The position numbers were made by a program, and so were the translations under genes. This document shows, one piece after another, positions 47,625 to 59,159 of a DNA stretch of 64,000 nt. This DNA is from Gibbula magus (Eukaryota > Mollusca > Gastropoda > Trochida > Trochidae). Every line of letters starts with the position of its first letter. The first letter of the stretch is position 1. Location: contig OW388296.1 of NCBI GenBank assembly GCA_936450465.1, forward strand, positions 12,149,867-12,213,866. Direction: 5' to 3'. The notes under the pieces are model-generated. The model was not told the origin of the DNA. It did no database searches and was given only the letters and a program-made list of their open reading frames with translations.

Positions 47625-48275
47625 GACACGGTGTAACCCTTATAACGGAATTATGGTAGAGCATTACCTAACGTGACAATCCATTATTGAAACTTGCCTG
47701 ACATGAATGAGAAATTGTCTATTATATAATTAGGCCACTTCGACCTGTTTATTTTAATGTCCCAACGACAAGGGTTTCCAATGCTGTAGGAGTAGATTGT
47801 TCTGTAAAGGTAATTTTAACATTAGCATACTTGAATATTTGGCAAATATATATGTAATCATCAAACATTTATGTATCAATTACTTTGAAAGAAAGTTAAA
47901 AACGATGCAAACAAGTTGAAGAAATACACAAATGAACCTGACATCAACGGTTAAATAAAATCAGATTTACCCTTGTACGCTGTATACATGAAGGTATTTT
48001 CAAAATTGCGAGGTAGTGATACTCTTCAATTGCTCAGAAATTTGTTTTACTTTTCTTTACTCTTAAATATTTGTCAACCAGTTCACACTTCGTGTCAATT
48101 TTGTAAAAACACCATTTCTGACTCAATGGTTATCAACTTTGCAAATTAAAAATTCCTTTATATGAAAATAACTCCATTTTGAATAATCAATACTACTTAA
48201 ACATAGGCGCATTTCACGGTTTCTTTATCAGATAATATCGCATATAAATACTTGGCTTTAATCAACAGGTCAACC
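47625..48275 (+). repeat. Type A upstream block of copy 5
   Basis: Homologous to 9306-10042; ends in the acceptor atcaacag (AG at 48267-48268), seven bases before the ATG. Confidence 0.7.
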
Positions 48276-49895
48276 ATGTCGTACTATGAGGACCAAACTA
48301 TTGCTGACCGAATCCTGTTCTGGGGGGAAACAGATCCAGATACTCCTGCCTTCATCTTCTGGAGTGAAGATGGCACACGTGAGTTGACCAGGGGAGATGT
48401 CCTGGATCTGTCCAGTCGGTTCGCCCACAGACTGACCAGATGTGGAGTTAAGCCAGGAGATGTGGTGTGTATTTCGCTCCCCAACTGTTCAGAAAGGATA
48501 GTGGCTGAGTTTGGTGTCCAGTTAGCTGGAGCTGTGTCAATGAACGGACAGGTTCTTCGGGCAGATGGGGAAGATCTCATTGCCTCGCTGATCAAAGCAG
48601 AATGTGTGTGCATTATAGTCGATCCAGACCAAGTCAAGGGCGCTTGGGATTTATGCAAACCCCATTTTGAAGAGTGTTTCTATTCAGATAGTCATGCTGA
48701 TGTCAAAAGCCAACGAATTCCATCAATCAAATCAGCTGTGTTTGCAACCTCTCACCTTTTGATTGATATAAAGAAGGAAGACGTCCTCGTATACAAGAAA
48801 GGGAATCGATTTTCAACTGCTGTCATCTTTACAACATCGGGCAGTACAGGATATTCGAAACTCGTTGCACACAGTCATAAAAACTTGCTTTTTATGTCGC
48901 AATTTCTCAGCGAAGTCATGGAATGGAAAAATGGATCGACATACTTAAACTGCTCGCCACTTGGATGGCATGGGGGTTACCCTTTTCTGTACCTCAATAC
49001 TGGTTGCATCAGGGTTTTAGTCGATGAATCGATCAAACAAACCAGTGACAAAAACTTCCTCATGTGGAACATTATTCTTCAAATGAATATCAATGTAACT
49101 TTTATGATGCCCAGTATGTTTCTGAAAGCTCAAACCCAACGGAAACCTGACAACAGACATCTTCACATTTTAACAGGTGGTCAGCCAATCAAATCTCACC
49201 ATTTGGAAGCTGTTCAATACCAGGTAGAGAAAGTCACAGTTATCTATGGTTCAACAGAAATCGGAGACGTTACTGCGCTAACCATTCCAGTGGAGCATCT
49301 TGAAACTTTTACAGACTTTATGGTTGGCTTTCTAGCAAAGGGGGTTCAACTTAGGATTGTTAACCAAAATGATCAAGTTCTTCCATTCATGGAAAAGGGT
49401 GAGGTTCTGGTAAAGTCACCAACGCTCTGCTTACCTTATCTTGGATCAGAGTCACAGGATTCCTTCCTGCCTGATGGTTGGTTCAGAACTGGAGATATTG
49501 GATATCTGAGAGAAGATGGTTGTCTCTTTGTAGAAGGAAGAAGTTCTGACGCAATCATGCATGGAGCCTACATCCTGTATCCTGCCTGGTGGGAACAGAA
49601 GCTTGTGAAGTGTCCTGGAGTGAAGGAAGCTGTCATTGTCCCAGTTCCAGATAAAGTTCTTCACCACGAGATATGTGCCTGCATCAAGATTGATGATACG
49701 ACTGACGTCAAACCTTCACATGAGGACATCATCAGTTTCTGCAAACAGGAAACCGTTCTGGACGAGACCTCAAGCCTCAACATACTTCCAAAGTATGTTC
49801 TCTTCTTTGATGAGTTTCCAAAAACGAATACAGATAAGCTTCACCGAAGAGTTTTAGCAGATATCGCTTCTGAGAGGCTTGGCCTTTCTGAATAA
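48276..49895 (+). CDS. Acyl-CoA synthetase-like AMP-binding enzyme, copy 5 (type A, intact)
   Basis: 539 residues from the ATG after the predicted acceptor; the frame is also open eight codons upstream into the putative intron, which is not evidence of coding. N-terminus MSYYEDQ marks type A. The phosphate loop TTSGSTGYSK, TGGQPI, YGSTE, TGD, GRSSD and PKTNTDK are all present at positions one lower than in copy 3. It differs from its relatives at several otherwise constant positions (PSMFLKAQT, FLAKGVQLRIVNQ, VTALTIPVEH), more than copies 3 and 6 differ from each other. This is the only intact type A copy in view. Likely a cytosolic or organellar acid-CoA ligase; substrate unknown. Confidence 0.93.
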   Translation: MSYYEDQTIADRILFWGETDPDTPAFIFWSEDGTRELTRGDVLDLSSRFAHRLTRCGVKPGDVVCISLPNCSERIVAEFGVQLAGAVSMNGQVLRADGEDLIASLIKAECVCIIVDPDQVKGAWDLCKPHFEECFYSDSHADVKSQRIPSIKSAVFATSHLLIDIKKEDVLVYKKGNRFSTAVIFTTSGSTGYSKLVAHSHKNLLFMSQFLSEVMEWKNGSTYLNCSPLGWHGGYPFLYLNTGCIRVLVDESIKQTSDKNFLMWNIILQMNINVTFMMPSMFLKAQTQRKPDNRHLHILTGGQPIKSHHLEAVQYQVEKVTVIYGSTEIGDVTALTIPVEHLETFTDFMVGFLAKGVQLRIVNQNDQVLPFMEKGEVLVKSPTLCLPYLGSESQDSFLPDGWFRTGDIGYLREDGCLFVEGRSSDAIMHGAYILYPAWWEQKLVKCPGVKEAVIVPVPDKVLHHEICACIKIDDTTDVKPSHEDIISFCKQETVLDETSSLNILPKYVLFFDEFPKTNTDKLHRRVLADIASERLGLSE

Positions 49896-52430
49896 AGAGA
49901 GGTTCGTTTGGAGACCCAACCTTTTTGTATAATCAGGATGTTCATGAAAATACTCTGTTGGAACTTTTCACAAGAATTACCCTCATGGTCTGTCAACCTC
50001 ACATTTTTTCAAAAATGTTATTTTAGTCTTGTACTAACTTTTTGTATTACCATAATCAATATATACTCTTACAGACAGAAACTTGACAATGACTCAAATA
50101 TTGATATATTTAATAAAGAAAGTGTTCGGAGGACACAGAAAGCAGCACTCAAACCTTGTTTTCGTATTCAACAATTCATCTTCAAATGGATTTTCTTAAA
50201 TGTTCTGTTGACGATTTCATAACAAATTATGATGAAAGTAATTAAGGTAACATTTAGCTTGAACTAATTTCTAATTCTAAGTGACGTTACTCAGGTATAT
50301 ATGGGATTGTTTCCTCAGAAGTTAATAGCAAAGATATGTTTAACCTGTCACGTTGATAGGAAATTATGCATAACAAAAGTTGATATTTTGTGAATCAATT
50401 TTATCAAGACTAATTTATTCAGAAATCACACTATAGCAGACTTTCTTTATCTGGTTTTGTGTCTCTGATTCAATTCGTACAACCTATATGTATTGGCTGT
50501 TTCATGTGTGGATGTTATTCATGTTAAGGTTACAAATAAAAGAACATTTAAAGAATACTGTATAAACTGTAGCTATGCTGTATGTCTTTACTTACACCAT
50601 GGTAATGTTTGCTTATGTGTGCACTGATTGCAAGTCTCTGCTTTTCAATGATTAGTAAAAACGTTTGAATATGAATAGTTTGCAGTGAGTGAAACTTTAA
50701 ATTTAAAAAAAGTAACACGTATCGTTTCATACTTATCATGTTTATTAATAGTGGTAAAATCATTAATCTTAGTTGTCTTTTAGGAACGAATACAAAACCA
50801 TTTATTTTTCTTATGGCATAAATGAAACACACATATTACAGAATCTTACAACTGACAAACCAACATCTTGTTTGTTTTTAAAATAACCGCAATACGACTA
50901 CCACCAATTACTGGAGAATTCCTAAACAATATAAAAAGGGATCATTAAGTATTGATATTATTGAGATTATGCTCAGGTTATAACAAATATGTTTTCTGTA
51001 TATAAGTACGGATTGTATTTTTACATCTTGTTGATGGCATAACATAGTCAATTGCATTTTGATAAGTACATGTGTTTCCACCCTATATGTGTATTCTTGC
51101 CTAATCGATCGTTGAAGATAAAATGATTTAATTTCTTTGATTAATCAATGATACCCTTTCCATAATATGGTTAACCTCTCCTTTGCAAACTGAGAGTATT
51201 AGGTATGTATTGTGTATGTCAATTATTAAAAAACAAGCTGTGATTAATTTCACAATTGGGTTCATTTGCATAGAGACTGAATTCAACCATCATACATTTT
51301 TCTTTCATATAATAGTCCTATTAATCGCTTCTGACATTAAAATCACAAATTAAAATAACAACCAGATTGAGACAAATCTTTTTTTTTTAAATTTGTAAAT
51401 AAGTGTGAATAAGTTGTCAAGCTGCATTATTTGAAACTCTTTTGCCGTCTAAATTCGTTACCAAACCAGCTTAACTTAAAGGTTTCAAACAATTGCCCAG
51501 CACATTTCCAATTGTCAAAATGTGACTGTCTGAACATTATAGAATCTTAATTTAAAAGGTCCATTTTTCATTAACAGTGTTTTGTGAGAAACATTAAAAA
51601 TCAAATTATATTTGGATACCAATAACGAACGGAAATGGTGTGTGAAATGGTTCCTTTTAATCATAATATAAATGAATGATATGATAACAAATTTGAAGTT
51701 ATCCCCCATTGTCAATCACGTTTCAAAAGTCCTCAACTTCAGTATCAACTCAGAAAATAGATCCGTGATATATATTTTTTAATTTCTATTATTTTCCAAA
51801 AGTATGTTTTCAAAATTTTGTTTTATCATGTTTGAATTATTTTCATTTATTTTTCTTCTTGAACAGGACATTCAAGGTATTTCTGCAGAATCCATTGTTA
51901 ACATTGCATTTTATCATATAAAGCTAATGAAAATAAGCAACATAGAAAATTGCAGACATCACTTTTCTATTCTCATAACATTCCAATTATAAAAGAAAAC
52001 AATAACAAAGCTCTTTATAATTATTATATTTTTCAAAAACTGACTTTAACAATATAATACAAGGTTGCCCCTTTTGGAAACAATACCACAAAAAAACTCC
52101 ATTTTCCAGATGCAAAAGGTCCGTTGACATGTATTTTTCCTTTTAATATTGAATAATACATATTCAGCTTTGACCATGTCAATTTACAGCAATTTTTCAT
52201 TTATTTTGATTATTGCTGGGAACCTCTTTAACCGGGGTTTTCTCAACGAGTTGTGACTATATTTTACTCGCATTTATTACACACATGTGAGGGAGAACAC
52301 TTCGAGATATTTTTGGTATCAAACATATACAAATGGTTCTATGGTGATGACCCGAGGTCATGAGGGCGCAACTATTCTCCCATTCCTAAGAAAACAAAAC
52401 ACTTCGTGAGAGTCACAAAGCTGAAGAAAA
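49896..52430 (+). repeat. Copy 5 3' flank; carries the DIRS empty site
   Basis: Homologous to 28042-30239 plus 32976-33480 with no DIRS element between (ccattgttaacattgc-ATT-ttatcatata around 51905). Also the empty site for the TTAA MITE at 50520-50538. Lacks about 300 bp found in copy 3 after the tgttttcg at about 50160. Confidence 0.85.
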
Positions 52431-52920
52431 TCGGCGATAATATATATTCTTTGAAAAACGACATACTGATGATGAAATGAATAATATGAATTAATTTCCA
52501 ACCGGTTTCACAACAAAGTGTTTATCAGGGAAACTTACACATTGTAATGCTGATGATATAGCTTAAACAATGGCATGGGACGTAATTCTTGACGTTATAT
52601 ACATACCATTTTTTTTTAATGTGGCATTTCATATTAGGGTACAGGTTAGTTTGGGTTTATGCCCTTAAATATAGAATCGTTCTTTGATTTTCTTCAGCTC
52701 TTCATTCTATGTGCGCATTTTGTAAACAGGACTGGTTGTTTTTGGAGATTGCAATTCTTTGCACATTCATTTTCATTTATTTGTGCGCTGAGGGGGATAA
52801 TACAGCTATAATTTGGGGGTTTGATCTGTTGTGTACTCGCCCTCTTGAGGCCCCCTCCCCTTGATTTTTTTTAGCTTCTGCAATGTGTGCTATGCTGACC
52901 TAGTATCCGATAACCACAGG
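52431..52920 (-). pseudogene. Penelope-like remnant, interval 5-6, uninterrupted version
   Basis: Minus-strand GIY-YIG C-terminal debris (52920-52636) followed by its 3' tail (52600-52431), without the nested second copy seen at 33681-34724. 52920-53490 matches 34990-35570 and is unassigned. Confidence 0.6.
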
Positions 52921-53489
52921 GGCGTGTATTGCTTAGAAACAGCGTTTGAAAGACATATACCTATATGGACCCTACCCTATTACTATATATAAAAGGAAAG
53001 GGATGTAACGACGTAATCACCCCATGCTCATTCAAAGTCATATTCCGCATCAAAACAATTTTATGGCACAGTCGATGACTACGATACGAAAGCTAAAAGA
53101 TTTACCTACAAAATGAGCTATAATTTGTCACAATCGGATCATTATTTCCAAAACAGTCTGTGTATCGCTACCTCCAAACTTCCAAGTTAATTTCCCTGCT
53201 CACGAAAATCAGCGAAAACTCACCTTCTAAAATCGTTTATTAATTCCAGCAATGTTGACAACATCTATGAATCGGTAGGTTCGAACCGCAGAGTGAAACT
53301 ACAGATGTAAATAAAATATTACAATACCTACATATTATTTCTCAGACTGTACTACCGCAGTATGTCTCAAATCATCGCCAATGCAGTGTACTTGTCAGCA
53401 ATTCATGATAATGACATTCACTTGACCTGAGGTAACCCTATGTACATGTCCCCGGGCCTTTGTTCTCGCTAGAAGGCCCGGGAACAAGG

Positions 53490-55430
53490 ATATGGCTACT
53501 CTAGGTCAATGATTGTTGTGAAAGAGCCACGAGTTTGTTGATCACATGGCCTGCTGTCTGTGATGATCTGAGCTTGGGAGGAAGCTTTAGTGTATGGTAC
53601 AAGGTGCTTTACAGATGCACCAATAGTAAGGACTTCTAGTTCACATGGGAGCCAGCCTTTGTATTTGGTGGGTTTTTTCAGCTTAGAGTTGTCGTTTAAA
53701 ACCCTGTACCAACCCGTGTCACATACAAAGTACATGCAGATGTGAATCCTTGTTTTTTTATTGAGCTCCTAAAAATGTGACCCTGAAATAGCTATACCCA
53801 TAACACAACTTGTGTATGAATGGTGTGACGACACCGCATTATTTATGAAGCTGTGTGGTGGAAACATTTCAACAGATCAGTTTTGATGATGAAACGCCAT
53901 TTGCCTATGTCTCTTATCACAGCGTCAATATTGTTTGAGGTATACAATACCCCTCCAAAGGATGTTACCAGTCTACTCTCACCATTTAGTTTCCTTACGA
54001 GAAAATATATTGTTGAGATACTTGACAGTGATGTAGATCTGTTCTGGTTTGGCGAAAACATCTTTCTTCTCCAGCTGATCAAACTTGTTCTATACGTTCT
54101 ATAAGTCATTCAAGGCTTCACGGTTGTAAGTGAGTAGATGTCTCTTCCGTTGTGGAGATGTTGTTGGGTCCATGTTCACCACAGCCTCCACCAGTACCAT
54201 TGTATTTGGACACAGATGGCAGAAATAATTTATAAAATTCCTCATAAGGCTGGATAAACTGTTGATTCGCTTCAGGCTCGAAGATGCAATTTGGGTCCAA
54301 AGAAGACGGTAGTGTTGGGGATGTAATTGGTCTGGTCAGACAAGCATGAGTGCAACCGACCTCACTTGATAGGTTGATGTGTCTCACCTGATAAAAGTGT
54401 TCATGATTGATCAAGGTGATTTCACTGGTTGTGTTATTGGTGATTGTAATCTTGCTACCGACAGAAGTGATAGCTTGGAGCCCGGTAACAGGGTGTATCA
54501 AGTCGTGGTTCCAGAAACCAGTCTAGATCTGGAAGTGTGTCTTTCAGGACATCAATATCAATAAACTGCTTCGGTAGGATGGTGGTTCTGGTTGGAGCCT
54601 GTATGAAGAATACCTGAGTGAGACTTACAGTAGTGGGTCTAGTACCTTGTTGGTCATTATAGATTGATTTTGATCCATGTCCGACTATTTAGTTCTTGGC
54701 AATATAATTCACCCTTTAGAAAAGTATTCCTGCAAGTATCCCAACGTCCAGTTGTATGACAACGGGTGCATCAAGTTGAAAGTCGAAGTTGAAGTCGTCT
54801 CTTTTAACTGTGCAATGAACTGCTCCAATGACTTCTAGTGGTACTCAGCTTGTATCGTTCTCTGAGTAGCACGTGGGATGGGAAGATGTATTGGTTTGGC
54901 AAACAAAGTAAGCACCATGTTTGTTGTAGCGCTGTATCTAGTGTGAGACGAACTGGATGGTTCCATTAGAAACATATATTCAGGTATGATGATGGTTCAA
55001 CACTGAATCCTTTGACACTCGGCTTGCAAAGCAAACTCTGAAAACTGAAATGATCTCTATAATACGAATGTCGTCAAGCAATGAAGACAATGCCTGAGAC
55101 ATCTCAGGTTTAAGAGAAACTAACGTCTTGTTATGGACTTCAAACCTGTAGTTCTGCCTCAATAATTGCGTGAGGCCCGGCTGGTTCAACTGTAACCATA
55201 GTGGGAGAGAGATGCTCGTTAACAGCTGGTTGCACACGGTGATGCTGAATACCACAACCGGTAGTGAGGAGATTAAGGTTATCCAAAATGAAGGCAACTA
55301 ACCGCTGGGACAACTCCTCGGGGCGCGGATCAGTCTGTAGTTTTATGTATACAATGCCAAGGAAAGTGGATCTAGTAGACTGGGATCCATAATGTTGTCT
55401 AATTTTCTCCAATGTATCATCCACTCATAT
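53490..55430 (-). pseudogene. Ty3/Gypsy-like retroelement remnant B (gag-pol)
   Basis: Near-duplicate of 35570-37700 with the same lesions, so they were inherited by duplication. It has an extra deletion of about 230-250 bp at about 55035, removing the zinc-knuckle region (gcaaactctg runs directly into aaaactgaaatgatc). Confidence 0.75.
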
Positions 55431-55648
55431 AGAATTTTTACATTTACAACAATTCATAACGTAGAAAGCATCGACCCATTGGTACGCCCTAATAGCATAT
55501 ATAATATTTATTATTGGAAGAGTTTGAAATTATGTAATAAGAATAATTAATAATTTTGGAATGTTAATAGCGTTTTTCCTTCCTTGAATGTTATGCTAAA
55601 AGCACAGTCCGACATTATTAATCTGGTAATACAAACGATATATCATGG

Positions 55649-55771
55649 ACTGGTGATTCGGTCAATACGTGTTTTTATGGACCCGAGAAAACAATATTGA
55701 CCGCGGACTTCGTCCTTGGTCAATATTGTTTTCTCGGGTCCATAAAAACAGGTATTGACCGAATCACCAGT
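55649..55771. repeat. Palindrome with 54-bp arms, second copy
   Basis: Same hairpin as 37923-38045 at the equivalent place in the duplicated unit; differs by about one base in the left arm (aatacgtg against aataagtg). Confidence 0.95.
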
Positions 55772-57311
55772 CTATAATTGTATATTGTCATACAATAATG
55801 TAGGTAAGACTTAGATCATATAAGTATCAACTTGTATCTCTCCTGACATAATCAGGTGATACGTACGTGTGTGGTCAAGGTTAATTATATATTAGAATAT
55901 CATTATAGCTTATCACGTATGGATGGTACATCAGTGAAAGTGGTGAATTTAACGAAAAAGGGTGAGGTACAGCTTAGGTGAGTATGCGATCTTGACATTT
56001 CTTTTGGCATGTATTTCTTCCGAAATTTAACTCTGTTAAACAGAAAGTTAAACAAGCTGATTTCGTTTAATGTGTCAATATCAAATGTTGAAATTGATCA
56101 TTTGAAATTAAATATCATCAGTTGTCATAAAATAATGTAGGTAAGACTTAGGTCATATAAGTATCAACATATTTTTGATAATACAACTTTAGGATTGAAT
56201 GCAATGTTCATCATCTCTCGTTACTGTTTCGCACATTATGTTTGATATGTGAAATTATTTAGAAGTACTTTTGTTCTATGTAGCCATTGTACTATCATAG
56301 TACGAATGGCCGTCGAAAGCCTTCGCCGTTGGGCTCATGTTTTTTAATATTAGTGAATATTTTATCCTTTCTCACCTCTAAAAGAACATATTTAGAGAGT
56401 ATATGATAATGCGGTACATGTAGTCAAGAGTAAAACATATGAGTTCAAGTGTCATGAAACAATTATAGCCAAAAGACATAGTGCTTAATATCTCCAGTAT
56501 CTTCCCACAGAGGTTACTCCCTCAAGATTTCCGATCCTAACCCCTGTTCTATGATTTCTCGTCTGAAAAAGGAGAGTTCTGATTGGTTGCATTTGAATCT
56601 ATATACATAGCCAGTTGTGAAATCAGCGACACCTTTGTAAAATTAACCATTTTGCCAATCACACGTCATAATGGTATTTATAAAAACGAAATGAAAAATG
56701 AACGTTTTCTCGTTTGATTTAGGCCTATTGTCCTAAAAAAAATGCTATTTCGTTTTGGATGAAGCCCCCATTCCAGCGAACCGCAACAGATATGCAACAA
56801 TGCGCGATCGCTGCGATCAAGTTGGTATCAGCAGTCACAGATATTTAGTCGATCAATTTTTTTAAACAATTGAGTTTGCAGTTGAGACTGATATAATCAG
56901 TTGCATCAATCTCACAATCAATCAATCGCACGTGGTCGTACTTTTGTAGGACCGAATTGGCGAATTTCTATGCGAGAGACTAGGGCCATTCTGAGATCAC
57001 TGGGACAGTTACATGCGATCGACTTGCAACCGAGTTGCAACAGACTTGCGACCAATGTGACGGCTTGTTCAATCGACTGAAACCATGTTAAAAGGACACT
57101 CCGTATGCTAGTAATATAGGTCAAAATAAATACACTGAAACAGATTTGAAAATTTATTTAAATGGCAAAATGATGCACACAAAGCAGTGAATTAAGATGG
57201 TTTCATTTCAAGAAAATCCACAACTATTGTTCAAGATGGCATATGTAGAATCGCCTGCTTGTTCTTTATGTAATGAATCTCTCTCTCTCTCTCTTTTTCT
57301 CTCTTTTTGCA
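55772..57311 (+). repeat. Unit-shared block ending in a (CT)n tract
   Basis: Counterpart of 38046-39432, with about 110 extra bp at 56700-56820 (tttaggcctattgtcc...ccgcaacagatatgc). A CT-rich microsatellite lies at 57280-57306. Confidence 0.65.
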
Positions 57312-59159
57312 GCAATAAATTATTAACTATTATCAAATAACAAAAATAATTGCATTTTCGAATTGTAAATATCCAAGTTTTTCATACATTCTGGTCAACA
57401 CTCAACAATGCTCTTCAAAAATCATGTACAATAAAAGCCAAATTTGACCTATGTTCAATATGCCACTTTGTTATATTTGAAATGTATGGGAATGAAACAA
57501 AATGCGGAAAAAATAACATAGATAGAAGTAAACACTGTTGTCGAAAATTAATCTTTTAGTTCCAATCTGTTCAGTATAGTTACATCATTAAGATGTTTAG
57601 TCTTAATTGATGATAAAAAGAAAGGGGGTTACAATGTTCCATCAATTGTTCAAACGTAATTCTAAAAACTTATATGTATCAGACAAAGAGACATATATTT
57701 TGTTTGATGAAACATTTAACTGGTATTCTTGTAAATGGGTCGCATGCATTCTGCTTTTCATCGTGTATTATGCCGCTGCTCGTGTTTCATTGAAATCAAG
57801 TTATTGTCAAATATTTGTCGTTAGGGGATACATATGCAAGTCGAGTGAAATGATTTGGACGTAAATCAGGTAATTTGATATTTTTGTATGTATTACCTAA
57901 ATAAAATTCCAAGGAAAACACGTAGTGTCCCTTTTAGACTGTGGCGAGTCATGTATGAATCAAGTACGAACATCATACTTTCCATTGAGACATTTAACCT
58001 CATAACAACTATTTGCACGATTGGTCGCGTCCAAAGTGTAAACATTACCAAGACCGTCTGCAATAATGTCATTCTTTACGAGCACGGGGATCTTCCCAAG
58101 ACTTGAAGACGATATCAGTGGAAGTGAGTGAGAGATTGCATGACCGGGAGACCAAAATTTATTGCAGAGGGGAATGGGGGTGAAAGCAGGGATACAAAAT
58201 GAGGTACCCCCTTTTTCGCCGCTAGGGAATTGTGTTGGGGCCTGGATATATGGCCTAATTAAAAAGAGGGTAGCATCTGAAATTTGAAGGAGTAACTTCT
58301 GATCAAAGACATTGCTTCATCCCCGCCTTTTTGGAAAGTCTGAAATATGTATAAACAATGATTATAGAGGTTTATTCTTTGATAAATCCTTCATCACTCA
58401 CATTTGTATGTGTTGAATTTTTCATAAACTATAAAAATAATTTATAATCAATTCACAAAACACAAATCAGATTACACGTGATGATTGTTCCAAGTTTCAT
58501 TTAGCTGGGCCTTACATTATGAGTTACGGCCCGGAAACAAAAAGATTGAACTAGGACCATGACTCTCGAAATATTCATTGTATCATCTTTTGATTTGCGC
58601 ATCACTGATGTACATCCAAAATATTCCAAGTTTCAGAAAGATTTGATGATAAACTATGGACGCTCGGCAAGGCTGGGACCCTTAGTCTGACAAATTTTCT
58701 ACGTCAAGGGCGATAACTCTTTATAATATTCATTGAATTTAGCCAAACTTTCGAAATGTTGCTGTTATTTCAGAAATATTTGATAAAACATTGTGGAGGG
58801 AGTTGACAGGTATTTTCAGTCCCAAATAGAAAAGTCCACCTTTCAATGCAAGGCAGTCACCAACTGGCTAATTTAAGCTTTGCAGTGTTTCCTTAGAGTT
58901 CTTGTGCTTACTGCAGCGGCCTCACTGGCGATTATTAGTAAAATCGCTGAAGCATCTGTACAGTTTTAGAAAGGTTAATAAAAGTCTGTGAAAGCAGTTG
59001 ATTTTACAAGACATATATACCTTGTTTCTAGACGAACGAATTGACAAATGACTCTGTCATGACATAAAAAGCCTTCTGCTCTCTGGGTGGGGTTATACAT
59101 GAGAATTTTCCAGGGTTTTCGGTAAATTATTTGTTTTTCCTTAAATATACAGGTTGACC
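57312..59159 (+). repeat. Type B upstream block of copy 6
   Basis: Homologous to 24863-26418 and 40070-41883; contains the acataaaaagccttctgctc stretch (59063 onward) and an acceptor ending at 59152. Confidence 0.75.
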
